In this document: positions 26,718 to 35,548 of the stretch, piece after piece
How positions within the stretch are numbered: the first letter of the stretch is position 1
How the letters are laid out: each line of letters opens with the position of its first letter
NCBI RefSeq assembly: GCF_000735195.1
Contig: NZ_JPIM01000026.1
Location: forward strand, 1 to 45,890
DNA: 45,890 nucleotides
Direction of reading: 5' to 3'
DNA from: Chloroflexus sp. MS-G
GTDB taxonomy: Bacteria; Chloroflexota; Chloroflexia; Chloroflexales; Chloroflexaceae
Translations under genes and position numbers: made by a program
Notes under the pieces: model-generated
What the model was told of the DNA's origin: nothing
What the model saw: only the letters and a program-made list of their open reading frames with translations
Databases searched by the model: none

Positions 26718-27470
26718 ATGACACCTTTGATCGGAATATCGTGCGGTACCTTCCATGATCGCGATTGGTGTCCGCCATCATACGGTCATCGCCAAACATA
26801 TATCGACGCTGTTTTGCAGGCCGGCGGCGCACCCCTTTTAATTCCCCCGCTCCTTGACGCTGCGACATTGCGCACCATCTACGAACGACTCGATGGTGTC
26901 CTACTCGCCGGTGGTGGTGATATTGCACCAAATCACTACGGTGATCAACCGCATGAACGGCTCGGAACAATCGATCCACCCCGTGATCTGACCGAACTGC
27001 GCCTGGCACGCTGGGCCGCTGCTGAAGGAAAACCTCTGCTTGGCATCTGTCGTGGCGTGCAGTTGATTAACGTAGCACTCGGTGGATCGCTGTACCAGGA
27101 TATTCCTTCACAGATCGACACAACTATTGATCACAATCTGTCATATACGCACGAAGATTGGACGTTTCTGGCACATTCGATCACGATTGCTGCTGACTCG
27201 CGCCTGGCCCGGATGTTGGGAACAACGCATCTGATGATCAATTCTCTGCACCATCAGGCAGTGCGCCGTGTGGCGACCGGCTTACGTGCTGTTGCCTGGG
27301 CACCCGATGGCGTGATCGAAGCGCTAGAGAGTGAAGGGCCGACCTTTATCATTGGCGTGCAGTGCCATCCTGAAGCCTTGCAGGCAACCGTTGATCCGCG
27401 CTGGCAGCATCTCTTTGCTGCGTTTGTACAGAGCTGTGGCGATCATCACCGTCAGAGTCGCGCCGCATAA
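26718..27470 (+). CDS. Class I GATase-like peptidase C26 family hydrolase, copy 1
   Basis: This 250-residue protein is related to gamma-glutamyl-GABA hydrolase PuuD. The nucleophile is Cys111 in LGICRGVQLINVALGG, and the His217-Glu219 pair is in VQCHPEA, completing the triad. LLAGGGDIAPNHYG is the conserved oxyanion/substrate region. The enzyme should cleave gamma-glutamyl amide bonds; the natural substrate is unclear because no putrescine-pathway genes adjoin. GGAGGAA precedes the ATG. The next gene is a close paralogue, pointing to tandem duplication. Confidence 0.88.
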   Translation: MTPLIGISCGTFHDRDWCPPSYGHRQTYIDAVLQAGGAPLLIPPLLDAATLRTIYERLDGVLLAGGGDIAPNHYGDQPHERLGTIDPPRDLTELRLARWAAAEGKPLLGICRGVQLINVALGGSLYQDIPSQIDTTIDHNLSYTHEDWTFLAHSITIAADSRLARMLGTTHLMINSLHHQAVRRVATGLRAVAWAPDGVIEALESEGPTFIIGVQCHPEALQATVDPRWQHLFAAFVQSCGDHHRQSRAA

Positions 27471-27485
27471 CCATATTGAACACCT

Positions 27486-28244
27486 ATGAATACTCAACTC
27501 CGTCCTTTGATCGGCATTACCGCAATGTCGGTCGGCAACAGTACCGATGGGCGTGATCTGCAAGCTGTGCGTCCAACGTACCTGCGCGCCATCGAAGCTG
27601 CCGGTGGTATTCCGCTTATCATCTATCTGAGCGATGATTTGGAGGCGATTCGCCACTTGTACCATCTCTGTGCCGGTATCTTGCTACCAGGTGGCGATGA
27701 TGTTGATCCGGCTTACTATGACGAAGCACCGCACCCCAGGCTGGGAAATGTTGATCGCCAACGCGATGCAGTTGAGATCGCATTAACCCGCTGGGCGCGA
27801 GCAGATCGCAAACCGCTGCTCGGCATTTGTCGAGGCTTGCAGGTCATTAACGTGGCTCTCGGTGGATCACTCTACCAGGATATTCCTGCTCAGCTTGACA
27901 CATCCATCGACCATCGTGCAAACAGCCGCACTCGGGCCTGGACCGAGCTAGCCCATACACTGACTATTCGCCCCGACTCACGGCTGGCCGCAATCTTGCA
28001 AACCACGCATATCGGCTGCAATACGATGCATCATCAGGCCATCAAGCAGCTCGCACCTGGTTTACAGATCACCGCTCATGCGCCTGACGGTATCATCGAG
28101 GCCTTTGAAACAACCGATGGTCACTACCTGATGGCTGTACAATGCCACCCCGAACATCTATGGGATAGCAGTGAACCGCGCTGGCGAGCACTCTTCACTG
28201 ATTTTGTTTCTGCATGTCGGCAACGCCCGACCCAGCATGGGTAG
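27486..28244 (+). CDS. Class I GATase-like peptidase C26 family hydrolase, copy 2
   Basis: This 252-residue paralogue of the preceding gene has nucleophile Cys115 in LGICRGLQVINVALGG and VQCHPEH near the C-terminus. The stretch GGSLYQDIP is identical in both copies while substrate-facing loops differ (DHNLSYTHEDW against DHRANSRTRAW), suggesting divergent specificity. It starts 15 bases after copy 1 with no clear ribosome site. Glutamate racemase follows 41 bases downstream, hinting at gamma-glutamyl/glutamate or wall-peptide metabolism; that link is inference. Confidence 0.87.
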   Translation: MNTQLRPLIGITAMSVGNSTDGRDLQAVRPTYLRAIEAAGGIPLIIYLSDDLEAIRHLYHLCAGILLPGGDDVDPAYYDEAPHPRLGNVDRQRDAVEIALTRWARADRKPLLGICRGLQVINVALGGSLYQDIPAQLDTSIDHRANSRTRAWTELAHTLTIRPDSRLAAILQTTHIGCNTMHHQAIKQLAPGLQITAHAPDGIIEAFETTDGHYLMAVQCHPEHLWDSSEPRWRALFTDFVSACRQRPTQHG

Positions 28245-28285
28245 TCGGCGTAAGGCTGTTGATATCCGATACAACTGAACTACAT

Positions 28286-29074
28286 ATGATTGGCATTTTT
28301 GACTCTGGACTGGGTGGACTGTCGGTGATGCGAGCCATCCGTGAAAGGCTCCCTGCCGCCGATCTGCTCTATTTGGCCGATAGTGCTTACTGCCCTTATG
28401 GGCCTCGTCCTATCGATGAAATCCGTGATCGGGCATTGGCTTGCGGACGCTGGTTGGTCGATCACGGTGCGCACATTGTGGTGATAGCTTGTAATACTGC
28501 AACCGCCGCAGCAGTGGAACTCTTACGGCGCACATTACCGGTACCGGTTGTGGGCATGGAACCGGGTGTAAAACCGGCGGTAGCGGCTACTCGTCGAGGG
28601 AAAGTTGCCGTGCTGGCGACCAGTGGGACTATCGCCAGCGAGCGTTTTCGTAGCCTGGTTCATGCCTACGCAGCGGATGTTGAAGTGTACCCGCTGGCGT
28701 GTCCTGATCTGGTTGAACAGGTCGAGGCTGGCGAGTTAACGAGTGAGCACACCCGGAGTCTGATTCTTAAGCATCTTGCATCCGCACCCGAAGCTGATGT
28801 GCTTGTATTAGGCTGTACGCACTTCCCTCCGCTGAAACCACTCATTGAGACGTGTGTCGAACCGGGGGTTGTTATCATTGATACCAGCCCGGCAGTAGCA
28901 GCTCAAACGGCACGGATCGCGCAACAGATCAATCACCCCTCAGAGAGTGGCAACATTCGTTGTGTCACTACCGGCGATCCAGCACAGATTGCGCCGGCGC
29001 TTCATCGGGTTTGGGGTGCGCCTTTACCACTGAGTGGCGTCCAGATCGAGGCAACAGATGTGATCATCAAATAG
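28286..29074 (+). CDS. murI: Glutamate racemase
   Basis: This 262-residue cofactor-independent racemase supplies D-glutamate for peptidoglycan. Two catalytic cysteines are present: Cys69 in IACNTATAAA and Cys177 in LGCTHFPP. The N-terminal IGIFDSGLGGLSV and YLADSAYCPYG are canonical. The ATG at 28286 coincides with the conserved N-terminus; an upstream frame overlapping the previous gene is not used. Likely cotranscribed with the two amidotransferase-like genes. Confidence 0.96.
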   Translation: MIGIFDSGLGGLSVMRAIRERLPAADLLYLADSAYCPYGPRPIDEIRDRALACGRWLVDHGAHIVVIACNTATAAAVELLRRTLPVPVVGMEPGVKPAVAATRRGKVAVLATSGTIASERFRSLVHAYAADVEVYPLACPDLVEQVEAGELTSEHTRSLILKHLASAPEADVLVLGCTHFPPLKPLIETCVEPGVVIIDTSPAVAAQTARIAQQINHPSESGNIRCVTTGDPAQIAPALHRVWGAPLPLSGVQIEATDVIIK

Positions 29075-29196
29075 CCGTCATGGCTGTTTCGGTACTCGAA
29101 CGGTGCAGGCGAGGAGTCGCCCTCCTGTGGTGGTGAGGTTGCCGTAGAGCATCGTCAGATAACCTGCATTCGAGGATGCCGTGCGTTTACACTGGA

Positions 29197-29221
29197 GCGG
29201 GCCAGCGGCCCGCGTACCCAG
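29197..29221 (+). repeat. 25-bp palindromic repeat, copy 1
   Basis: GCGGGCC-AGC-GGCCCGC followed by GTACCCAG. It is identical over 25 bases to 29256-29280, with related copies at 11532, 44368 and 1. Confidence 0.85.
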
Positions 29222-29255
29222 AAATGACAAGGATTCCACTCGTTGACGTGCGGAA

Positions 29256-29280
29256 GCGGGCCAGCGGCCCGCGTACCCAG
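29256..29280 (+). repeat. 25-bp palindromic repeat, copy 2
   Basis: Exact copy of 29197-29221, 59 bases apart. On the minus strand it lies just downstream of the VanW-family gene, where its hairpin may stop transcription. Confidence 0.85.
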
Positions 29281-29314
29281 GAATGGGGAACATTCACATG
29301 CCGATTCTGTGCTG

Positions 29315-31333
29315 TTATCCTGTCGTCCCGTCTGGTATTTCCGTTGGCAGCGGCTCAGATTGAGACGGTGGTGTCGGTGTTGGCAACGGCTTACCGTCAG
29401 GGCCAAGATCAGCCGGATTGTACTCGAAGATGTCAGGCCAGGGCTTGAAGCGCGTTACAAATTCACGGCGCTCGATCTCTTTCCCATCAGGGCCGAGGAC
29501 AATGCGTGTGAAGTGAATATCCATCCCGCCACGAGCCTTGTCGCTTTGCCGCGGCTGACCTACCGGGCGTTCGGGAACGGCCACGTAAACTGGCTCGGTT
29601 GGTGGTGGCGTGCGATTGGTAATAACAGGTCCTTCGAGCAACACCTTACGACCGGTTTCTGGGCCATAGAGTCGTACTTCGGCCAGATTCCGGCGAGTAT
29701 CGACCAGCGTCTGCATCAAAATCCACCCACCGGTGTCGTTAAGAAACTTCAGATCAGGACCACCGGTGAAGATGGTGGCATCCATACCTGGCCCATCGCC
29801 ATACGGCCCAAAAGCGTACCGATCATACCAACTGATATAAAACGAATGACCCCAACGCTCGGTGATCGGTAAGCCAGCCCAAAATGCAGCCCGAAAGACG
29901 GTAGTACTGTCTTGACAGATCCCACCACCCCACTCGAGCTGGGTTCGATTTTGCACAATGGCATACCCCTCAACAAAGCCATTTGAGCTATCAATACGTC
30001 CAATGGTTTGATTGAACGAAAATTCCTCACCAGGAGCAATCAAGATACCGTGCAGCAAGCGCATGCCGGCCTGGATGTTCGTAATCCGGTAGGGCGCAGA
30101 ACCGGTGAAATCACTACGGCCAACCCCAAGGAGGGTCGTAATCCCTAACTGATCGAGATTATCAGCAGTAACCGGAGGTGGAATCTCTCGAAATTTCACT
30201 GTTATTGTGCGCTGATCGGCTGGTTTATTCAATACGTCAAGCACTGCTGCCAACGTCTGTTCTTCATCGATCCGCCTACCCGGTTTTCCTTCCTGAAAGA
30301 TTTCTAGTTTTCCCACGTTCCAGTTAAGCCGTGGGTTGGTACCCTTCACTTCTGTTGCATCACCCAGAGCAATGATGCGTTCCATAGCGAGATCGCGATC
30401 AATCTGCACTTCCAGGCGATCACCGGCTGGATCGGAAACACGCTCAACCCGGATTAGGTGCACCAGGTCATCAAGCGACCAGACAAATGGCCGATTACCG
30501 ATGATGAAGGTTACCGGCCCGGCCAGAATGGTCGCAATCTGATCTTGAGCGGCAAAGGCGGCATCATCACGCAGTGACGGTTCGAGCGTCCGAGTACGCA
30601 ACGCCACGGTATCGGGGTTCAAGTCTTGAAGTGCGGCTAGCATCTCTTGCAACGTCTCAGCCACCAACACCTGACGACCAACGGTACCAGGCATAACCTC
30701 TACGGTTGTTCCATGAAGCACTAACCGGGCGTCAAGTGCCGGTTGCTCTACTTCGGCAACTCGGGCCAACAGATAGCGCTGCATAACATCCTGGTCAATC
30801 AGAAGGCGGAGAGGAATTTCACTCCCTTGTTGCCAAATTGCACTTATCTGCCGAAGATTGGTGAAGAGATTATCACTGTGGCCAACAGCCAGGGCAGCAT
30901 CGAGTGCCTCATCAATTGCCAGTGTGACCCCTAACTCGGCCAGCGTGGGAGTCCAGGTTCGTCCGCTGTAGGTCAATATAACCGGTTGCGCCAAAAAAGA
31001 GGCGAAGCGAGCTTCAATCGCGGCCCGTGCTTCTTCACGGGTGAGACTACCGACAGGCACGCCCTGGATACTCACATTCGGGAATACACGACCAGCATAG
31101 AAGCGATCAAGATAGAGCCATCCACCAACGATCAGCGCAACGCTACTAAACAAGACAAACAGCAACCAACGCCATCTCCATTCCCCTTTACGTCGGGAAT
31201 GTTGGTTGGTACCACGCCGCGCTGACGGCACGTGTCCCTCGCGAGCAGTTCCATCAACTGTGTCAGGAGAGAATACCTTACCTTCAGTGCCCTCATACGT
31301 TGGATCGAAAGGCTGTGAATGCTGAGCCGACAC
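29315..31333 (-). CDS. VanW family membrane-anchored envelope protein (YoaR-like)
   Basis: This 672-residue protein has a basic cytoplasmic N-terminus, one membrane helix (about 57-77) and an extracytoplasmic part. Two peptidoglycan-binding-4-like repeats (about 110-340, with paired VxVDxE-like beta segments) precede a VanW domain (about 410-540: FSFNQTIGRIDSSNGFVEGYAIV, WGGGICQDSTTVFRAA, WGHSFYISWYDRYAFGPYGDGPGMDA). A G5-like and proline-rich C-terminal tail follows. VanW proteins are wall-associated; the biochemical role is unknown. GTG 31333 is chosen because AGGA lies just upstream and the promoter start falls near 31366, so a TTG at 31369 would not be transcribed. Confidence 0.88.
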   Translation of the reverse strand: MSAQHSQPFDPTYEGTEGKVFSPDTVDGTAREGHVPSARRGTNQHSRRKGEWRWRWLLFVLFSSVALIVGGWLYLDRFYAGRVFPNVSIQGVPVGSLTREEARAAIEARFASFLAQPVILTYSGRTWTPTLAELGVTLAIDEALDAALAVGHSDNLFTNLRQISAIWQQGSEIPLRLLIDQDVMQRYLLARVAEVEQPALDARLVLHGTTVEVMPGTVGRQVLVAETLQEMLAALQDLNPDTVALRTRTLEPSLRDDAAFAAQDQIATILAGPVTFIIGNRPFVWSLDDLVHLIRVERVSDPAGDRLEVQIDRDLAMERIIALGDATEVKGTNPRLNWNVGKLEIFQEGKPGRRIDEEQTLAAVLDVLNKPADQRTITVKFREIPPPVTADNLDQLGITTLLGVGRSDFTGSAPYRITNIQAGMRLLHGILIAPGEEFSFNQTIGRIDSSNGFVEGYAIVQNRTQLEWGGGICQDSTTVFRAAFWAGLPITERWGHSFYISWYDRYAFGPYGDGPGMDATIFTGGPDLKFLNDTGGWILMQTLVDTRRNLAEVRLYGPETGRKVLLEGPVITNRTPPPTEPVYVAVPERPVGQPRQSDKARGGMDIHFTRIVLGPDGKEIERREFVTRFKPWPDIFEYNPADLGPDGKPLPTPTPPSQSEPLPTEIPDGTTG

Positions 31334-31372
31334 CAAAATCCTCCTCGCCACGTGCAATTTGCCCGACAACCT

Positions 31373-31401
31373 AATATACTCTTGCCAATTATGGATGTCA
31401 A
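31373..31401 (-). promoter_or_regulatory. Promoter of the VanW-family gene
   Basis: On the minus strand a perfect TTGACA (31396-31401) and TATATT (31373-31378) are spaced by exactly 17 bases. Confidence 0.85.
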
Positions 31402-31554
31402 TAAAACAAACCTGACAAATTGATTGATTGTTGCATTTTAAGCTGTTTTAGCAAAGACAACGCTTCGCCCTATCCTCTCACCCAACTTAGGGCTTGTTTC
31501 CATCTCATCGGCACTTCACCCAACGAGAGCACTCGTGTCAGCGAGGAATGAGTG

Positions 31555-34098
31555 TTACTCGTCTTTTGCGATCAATCGTCGTACCAATGTTAGCAATTCT
31601 TCAGCACGAAAGGGCTTCTGCAAGGTAGCGACAACCGGCACATCAACTAGATGAGCTGCATCCACCAGATAACCACTCACCAGAGCCAACGGGATATTTG
31701 GGTTCAAAGCCGCTATTTGGCGGCAAACCTCATAGCCATGCATGTCAGCCAGGGTCACATCAACCAAAGCACAGGCAATGGTGCGTTCTGCGATCACTTT
31801 CAGGGCATCACGACCACTGTTGAATGCTAGCACCTGATAACCGGCGCGGGTTAAGATGCGTTCAGTTAGTGTTCGGATTTCGGGATTATCATCAATGACC
31901 AATATTGTGTGGTTGCTCTCCACACCAAGAGTCGGTCTCGTTGCGGTTGACGAGGAAACCGGCAGCCAAACGGTAAACGTACTTCCCTGGACAGGTCGAC
32001 TATCAACGGTCAGTGCACCGTTGTGTCGCTGCACGATCTGAAATACGCCTGCCAGTCCTAGACCATGACCGTGTTGTTTGGTCGTAAAGAAAGGCTCAAA
32101 AATGCGCGAAAGAATGGTCGGATCGATCCCGATACCATCGTCGTGGACGGACAAGAAGAGATACTGACCAGGTTCGATGTTCTGTGGAGGAACCATGCGC
32201 CGTATTGTATTCACTGTAAGCAGTCGGAGACCGGTTTGAATACAAATGGTTCCATGCCCTTCGGGTAATGCTTCAGCCGCATTGACCAACAGATTCATCA
32301 AGACCTGACGTATCTGCACCAGATCAACCATAATCTCCGGCAATGCAGGTTCAAGCTCAAGTTGAACTCGTATATTTTTTCCCAGCGATGACTGCCACGG
32401 CGAAACAACCTCATTGATCAACGAGTTCAAATTTATGCGTTGCACCACCGATGAACGCTGACCGGCAAGCGATAATAACTGCTGCACGAGATCAACAGCC
32501 TGCTGGGTGGCACTGATAATGTGTTGCAGATGTTGACCAATCAGCGTTTGGGCCGAATAGGTGGTCTGCAATGTATCAGCATTATGGAGGATAATATTGA
32601 GCAGATTGTTAAAATCGTGAGCAATACCGCCAGCCATAATCGCTATGCTTTCAAGCCGCTCGATCATCTGAAACCGCTGCTCATCACGAATCAACGCCAA
32701 CGCCTTCTCGCGTTGACCGGTAATATCCTGTCCGACGAGCACGAATTCCACCACCTTGCCGTTTGGATCACAGCGACAGGCCATTGACCATTCGACCCAA
32801 TGCTTTTGCCCATGAAGCCAAAAGGAGCTTTCGAACGAACGACGGCTACGACTGGCAACAACCTCACGAACCAGTGCGGCAAACAATGGTTGTTCTGCCA
32901 TACTGAGCAACGTTGTAGCGAAAGATTGACCTATCACCGACGCACGGGTACGGCCGAACATCTGCTCGGCCATTGGGTTGAATTCTGTAATCCTCAGCTC
33001 AGCATCAAGGTAGATCACCAGACTTCCGGCCAGCTCAATCAGTGAGCGGAACCGGTCATTCGCCTCATACAGGCGATCAAAGAGCGTTGCGTTGAAAAAG
33101 GCTACGCTGATTTGATCGGCCAGGAGGGAAAGCAGAAAGAAATCTTCATCATCTAAAACCGGCTCACCGGTCGACTCGATAATAATAACACCGACTGGCG
33201 GTGAATGTTCGTATCGTAAGGGAACAATAATACACTGAGTGGTACCTGGTATGACCTCCAGAAAATCAGGGTCGAGGCTGGCATCGCGGACAAACTCAGC
33301 CTGACCGCTGCGCATAACGCGCCCGGCAACTCCCTCGTGCAACTGGATCACTGATAAACCGTTATCATATCCAATCGCAGCCTGTAGATGCAACGCTCCT
33401 TCCTGCAAGAGATAAATACTGACTAAATGATACCCAAACACGGTGTGTAATTGCTCTACTACCAGGTGACAAATCCGATCAGTTTGTAAGGTTGAGTTTA
33501 CCAATGCTGCTACTCGCTGTACAATCAGCAATTGTTCGAGACGACGCTGGGTGGATCGGTAGAGCAGGATATTCTCAACACTGATCGCCATCCGACGAGC
33601 CAGCTCAGTAGCCAGCTCAATGTCGTTTGTAGAAAAGCAACGGCGCGAGGGTGTAGAAATTGTTAACACTAAAGCACCAACATTTACTTCCTGGAAGGAT
33701 ATAGGTACCCCTAAAATGTGGCGTGGTCGGATTCTGCGCAAAATCTCGCGATATGCAGGTGAAAATTGTGGATTCTCAATATATTTCTCATTAAGATCAG
33801 TTAGCAAAAGAGGACGATTACTGGTCAAAACCTGTGCCGGTACCGACATCGGCTCAATAAACAATGCCTTTTGGGTTAAATAGTCGGCTAGGGGCTGGTT
33901 AGCCGGATTAGCAGCAGCAATTGCTACTCGACATGGTCGTTGACGTTCATCGCGAATAATGATGGCGCACCAGTTAGCAAGTAGAGGAACAAGGTGATGG
34001 GCAACCTGTTGCAGCGCCTCGATCCGATTCAGAGAGACGAGAAGATCACCTACATCGGCGAGCAAACGGGTTTGAGAAGCCGTCCATCGTCGTGTCAT
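31555..34098 (-). CDS. Hybrid sensor histidine kinase with GAF-GAF-PAS-HisKA-HATPase-REC
   Basis: This 847-residue soluble kinase has GAF domains near 15-175 and 200-345 and a PAS domain near 355-465. The HisKA-type dimerisation segment AGGIAHDFNNLLNII carries His494. HATPase_c (about 600-715) has NLLVNAAEALP, DDGIGID and GHGLGLAGV. A C-terminal receiver (about 728-845) has acidic pair DD in VIDDNPE, phospho-acceptor Asp780 and the conserved Lys in LQKPF. The AHDFNN form is typical of NtrB-like hybrid kinases that relay to a separate phosphotransfer partner. No partner adjoins. The ribosome site is weak (AGAG). Confidence 0.92.
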   Translation of the reverse strand: MTRRWTASQTRLLADVGDLLVSLNRIEALQQVAHHLVPLLANWCAIIIRDERQRPCRVAIAAANPANQPLADYLTQKALFIEPMSVPAQVLTSNRPLLLTDLNEKYIENPQFSPAYREILRRIRPRHILGVPISFQEVNVGALVLTISTPSRRCFSTNDIELATELARRMAISVENILLYRSTQRRLEQLLIVQRVAALVNSTLQTDRICHLVVEQLHTVFGYHLVSIYLLQEGALHLQAAIGYDNGLSVIQLHEGVAGRVMRSGQAEFVRDASLDPDFLEVIPGTTQCIIVPLRYEHSPPVGVIIIESTGEPVLDDEDFFLLSLLADQISVAFFNATLFDRLYEANDRFRSLIELAGSLVIYLDAELRITEFNPMAEQMFGRTRASVIGQSFATTLLSMAEQPLFAALVREVVASRSRRSFESSFWLHGQKHWVEWSMACRCDPNGKVVEFVLVGQDITGQREKALALIRDEQRFQMIERLESIAIMAGGIAHDFNNLLNIILHNADTLQTTYSAQTLIGQHLQHIISATQQAVDLVQQLLSLAGQRSSVVQRINLNSLINEVVSPWQSSLGKNIRVQLELEPALPEIMVDLVQIRQVLMNLLVNAAEALPEGHGTICIQTGLRLLTVNTIRRMVPPQNIEPGQYLFLSVHDDGIGIDPTILSRIFEPFFTTKQHGHGLGLAGVFQIVQRHNGALTVDSRPVQGSTFTVWLPVSSSTATRPTLGVESNHTILVIDDNPEIRTLTERILTRAGYQVLAFNSGRDALKVIAERTIACALVDVTLADMHGYEVCRQIAALNPNIPLALVSGYLVDAAHLVDVPVVATLQKPFRAEELLTLVRRLIAKDE

Positions 34099-34513
34099 CG
34101 TCGGCTCTAATTTTATTCAGTAGAAAGTACCCGTTTCACTCTGAGAGATATTTCTAAGTATACATCTTTTTAATTGCGACTTCAAGCAATTGCTCGCGGC
34201 TCATGGTATGGAAGTTTTCAACGTTGTCAGATTCGGGTCACCGTTGATGACCGAATAATGTCACGACACTGATGAACCGCACACCTCCGGCGCTAGTGAC
34301 TTTCGATGCTCGTTATCACCAAGTGCGTGACGCGAAGGTATTAGCCACCAGTTTGGGGGCGACGGACATGATCGGCGTATCAACGAGTGCCTGGACGTAA
34401 GAACGAGGTCGGAGCATCATACACCATTTACACAGACGGAATTGGTATGAGAACCCACTATGGTGATACAATACTGTCGAATAGTAATCGCAATACACCA
34501 ATGGAGCACTGTA
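34099..34513. other. Intergenic region with a possible short frame
   Basis: A 42-codon plus-strand frame (34272-34400, MNRTPPALVTFDARYHQ... to SAWT) has protein-like composition but no ribosome site and a stop just upstream; it may be a remnant. The segment before 34514 has a weak promoter-like pair, TTGGTA with GATACA. Confidence 0.3.
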
Positions 34514-35074
34514 ATGGATCGTGCACAATCGATAGAATTGACGGCCATAACCCCAACCGGCTTACTAGATTGGCTTACGCTGAGTTGCCGTCATGTTGCG
34601 TTGCTGGCAGCGATGCTGGCGACTGGTGGTAGTCTGTTTTTCAGTGAAGTGTTGGGGTGGATTCCCTGTGAACTCTGCTGGTATCAACGCATTCTCATGT
34701 ACCCGTTGACCGTGCTGCTTTTTGTCGGTATCTGGCGTGATGATCGCAAAGTATATCTGTACGTACTACCATTATCGTTGATGGGCATTGCCGTTTCACT
34801 GTATCATTACCTGATGGTCATGCTGATCATCCCACCGGCTCCTTGTGCTGGCGCTGTTCCATGTGCCTTCGACTACATCAACATCCCTGGCGCTTTGAGT
34901 TTTATCAAAATACCATTTCTGGCCCTGATCGCCTTCGTAATTATCAGTGTGATGATGGCAAACCTGGCCCTAGCCGAAAATGCTCCAGCGTGTGGTCGAC
35001 TGGCCCGTATTACCGCTACCGTTATCGTCGTTGCAACGGCGCTATCCTTTATCGGCTTAGGTCTGATGATTTAA
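34514..35074 (+). CDS. Disulfide bond formation protein, DsbB/BdbC family
   Basis: This 186-residue protein has four to five membrane helices (about 23-43, 55-73, 80-100, 128-150 and 160-182). The redox pair CELC is in IPCELCWYQRILMYPL at the end of the first helix, the DsbB hallmark. A second cysteine pair (CAGAVPC) is in the following extracytoplasmic loop. It re-oxidises a DsbA-like thioredoxin and passes electrons to quinone. ATG 34514 is preferred because GGAG lies upstream and the protein then begins like its family. An in-frame extension to 34460 is probably untranslated. No DsbA gene is adjacent. Confidence 0.88.
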   Translation: MDRAQSIELTAITPTGLLDWLTLSCRHVALLAAMLATGGSLFFSEVLGWIPCELCWYQRILMYPLTVLLFVGIWRDDRKVYLYVLPLSLMGIAVSLYHYLMVMLIIPPAPCAGAVPCAFDYINIPGALSFIKIPFLALIAFVIISVMMANLALAENAPACGRLARITATVIVVATALSFIGLGLMI

Positions 35075-35123
35075 TTGTTAATCGGCACATAAGCAAACTT
35101 TCATCAGACGATTGCCTGAAGTA

Positions 35124-35132
35124 TGGTATACT
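35124..35132 (+). promoter_or_regulatory. Extended -10 promoter of the glmS leader
   Basis: TGG-TATACT (35124-35132) predicts transcription from about 35139, giving a leader of roughly 410 bases that includes the ribozyme. Confidence 0.6.
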
Positions 35133-35216
35133 CCGGCTACCAATGAGAATCAGGACAGGGTTGTGCGGGGGCGCAACCAGGAGGAAAGAGCGGTACCAGC
35201 GACACGTGACAACAGA

Positions 35217-35360
35217 TTGAAGCGCATGGACTTCACGAAGAGTGAAGTTGACGAGGACGGAGGTTCCCGGCGCGAGCCGGAGCTAACGGGTGTCAAAAAC
35301 CCGGAACATCGAGAGATCAGCGGAAGCCTCCCCGGCGCTGGGCGTCGCCGGTCAAGCAGA
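35217..35360 (+). ncRNA. glmS ribozyme (GlcN6P-activated self-cleaving riboswitch)
   Basis: The leader of glmS contains the conserved core in order. AGCGC (35221-35225) carries the expected cleavage before G35222. A first stem is formed by ACTTCA / TGAAGT (35230-35235, 35243-35248). TGACGAGG (35249-35256) follows, then GGAGG (35259-35263), ATCGAG (35308-35313), GCGGAAGC (35320-35327) and CCTCC (35327-35331) pairing with GGAGG. A further stem is CCGGCG / CGCCGG (35332-35337, 35346-35351). Binding of glucosamine-6-phosphate triggers self-cleavage and mRNA decay. The segment between GGAGG and ATCGAG (44 bases) is longer than in the Bacillus form. The 3' boundary is approximate. Confidence 0.88.
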
Positions 35361-35548
35361 CAACTCAACACCTGTCGGTGACGACTAGGGCAACGTTGTC
35401 GGCAACGACCCACCAACAATTTCCCCCACTCTTGCAACTGATATTCTCTGCCGCAATCCATCCAGAGCGGCGATCTGTGTTGCTGCGTTCCAACTCAGCC
35501 GATTGCCGCTATGGGTTGGTGTTGCCAGTTATTGCTAAGGAGTACGTT

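Larger units (their letters stand above)
29078..29314. other. Spacer with two identical repeats and a possible gene remnant
   Basis: The minus strand remains open through both repeat copies and ends in a protein-like tail (NAGYLTMLYGNLTTTGGRLLACTVRVPKQP, stop near 29078). This could be a decayed 3' gene fragment invaded by repeats, but no intact start or family is visible. Confidence 0.3.

Noticed and set aside
29176..29872. Plus-strand frames opposite the VanW-family gene and repeats
   Set aside because: They are the complementary shadow of the VanW gene and of the palindromic repeats.
34272..34400. 42-codon frame with protein-like composition
   Set aside because: No ribosome site and stops immediately upstream. 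Kept only as a possible remnant inside the intergenic entry.
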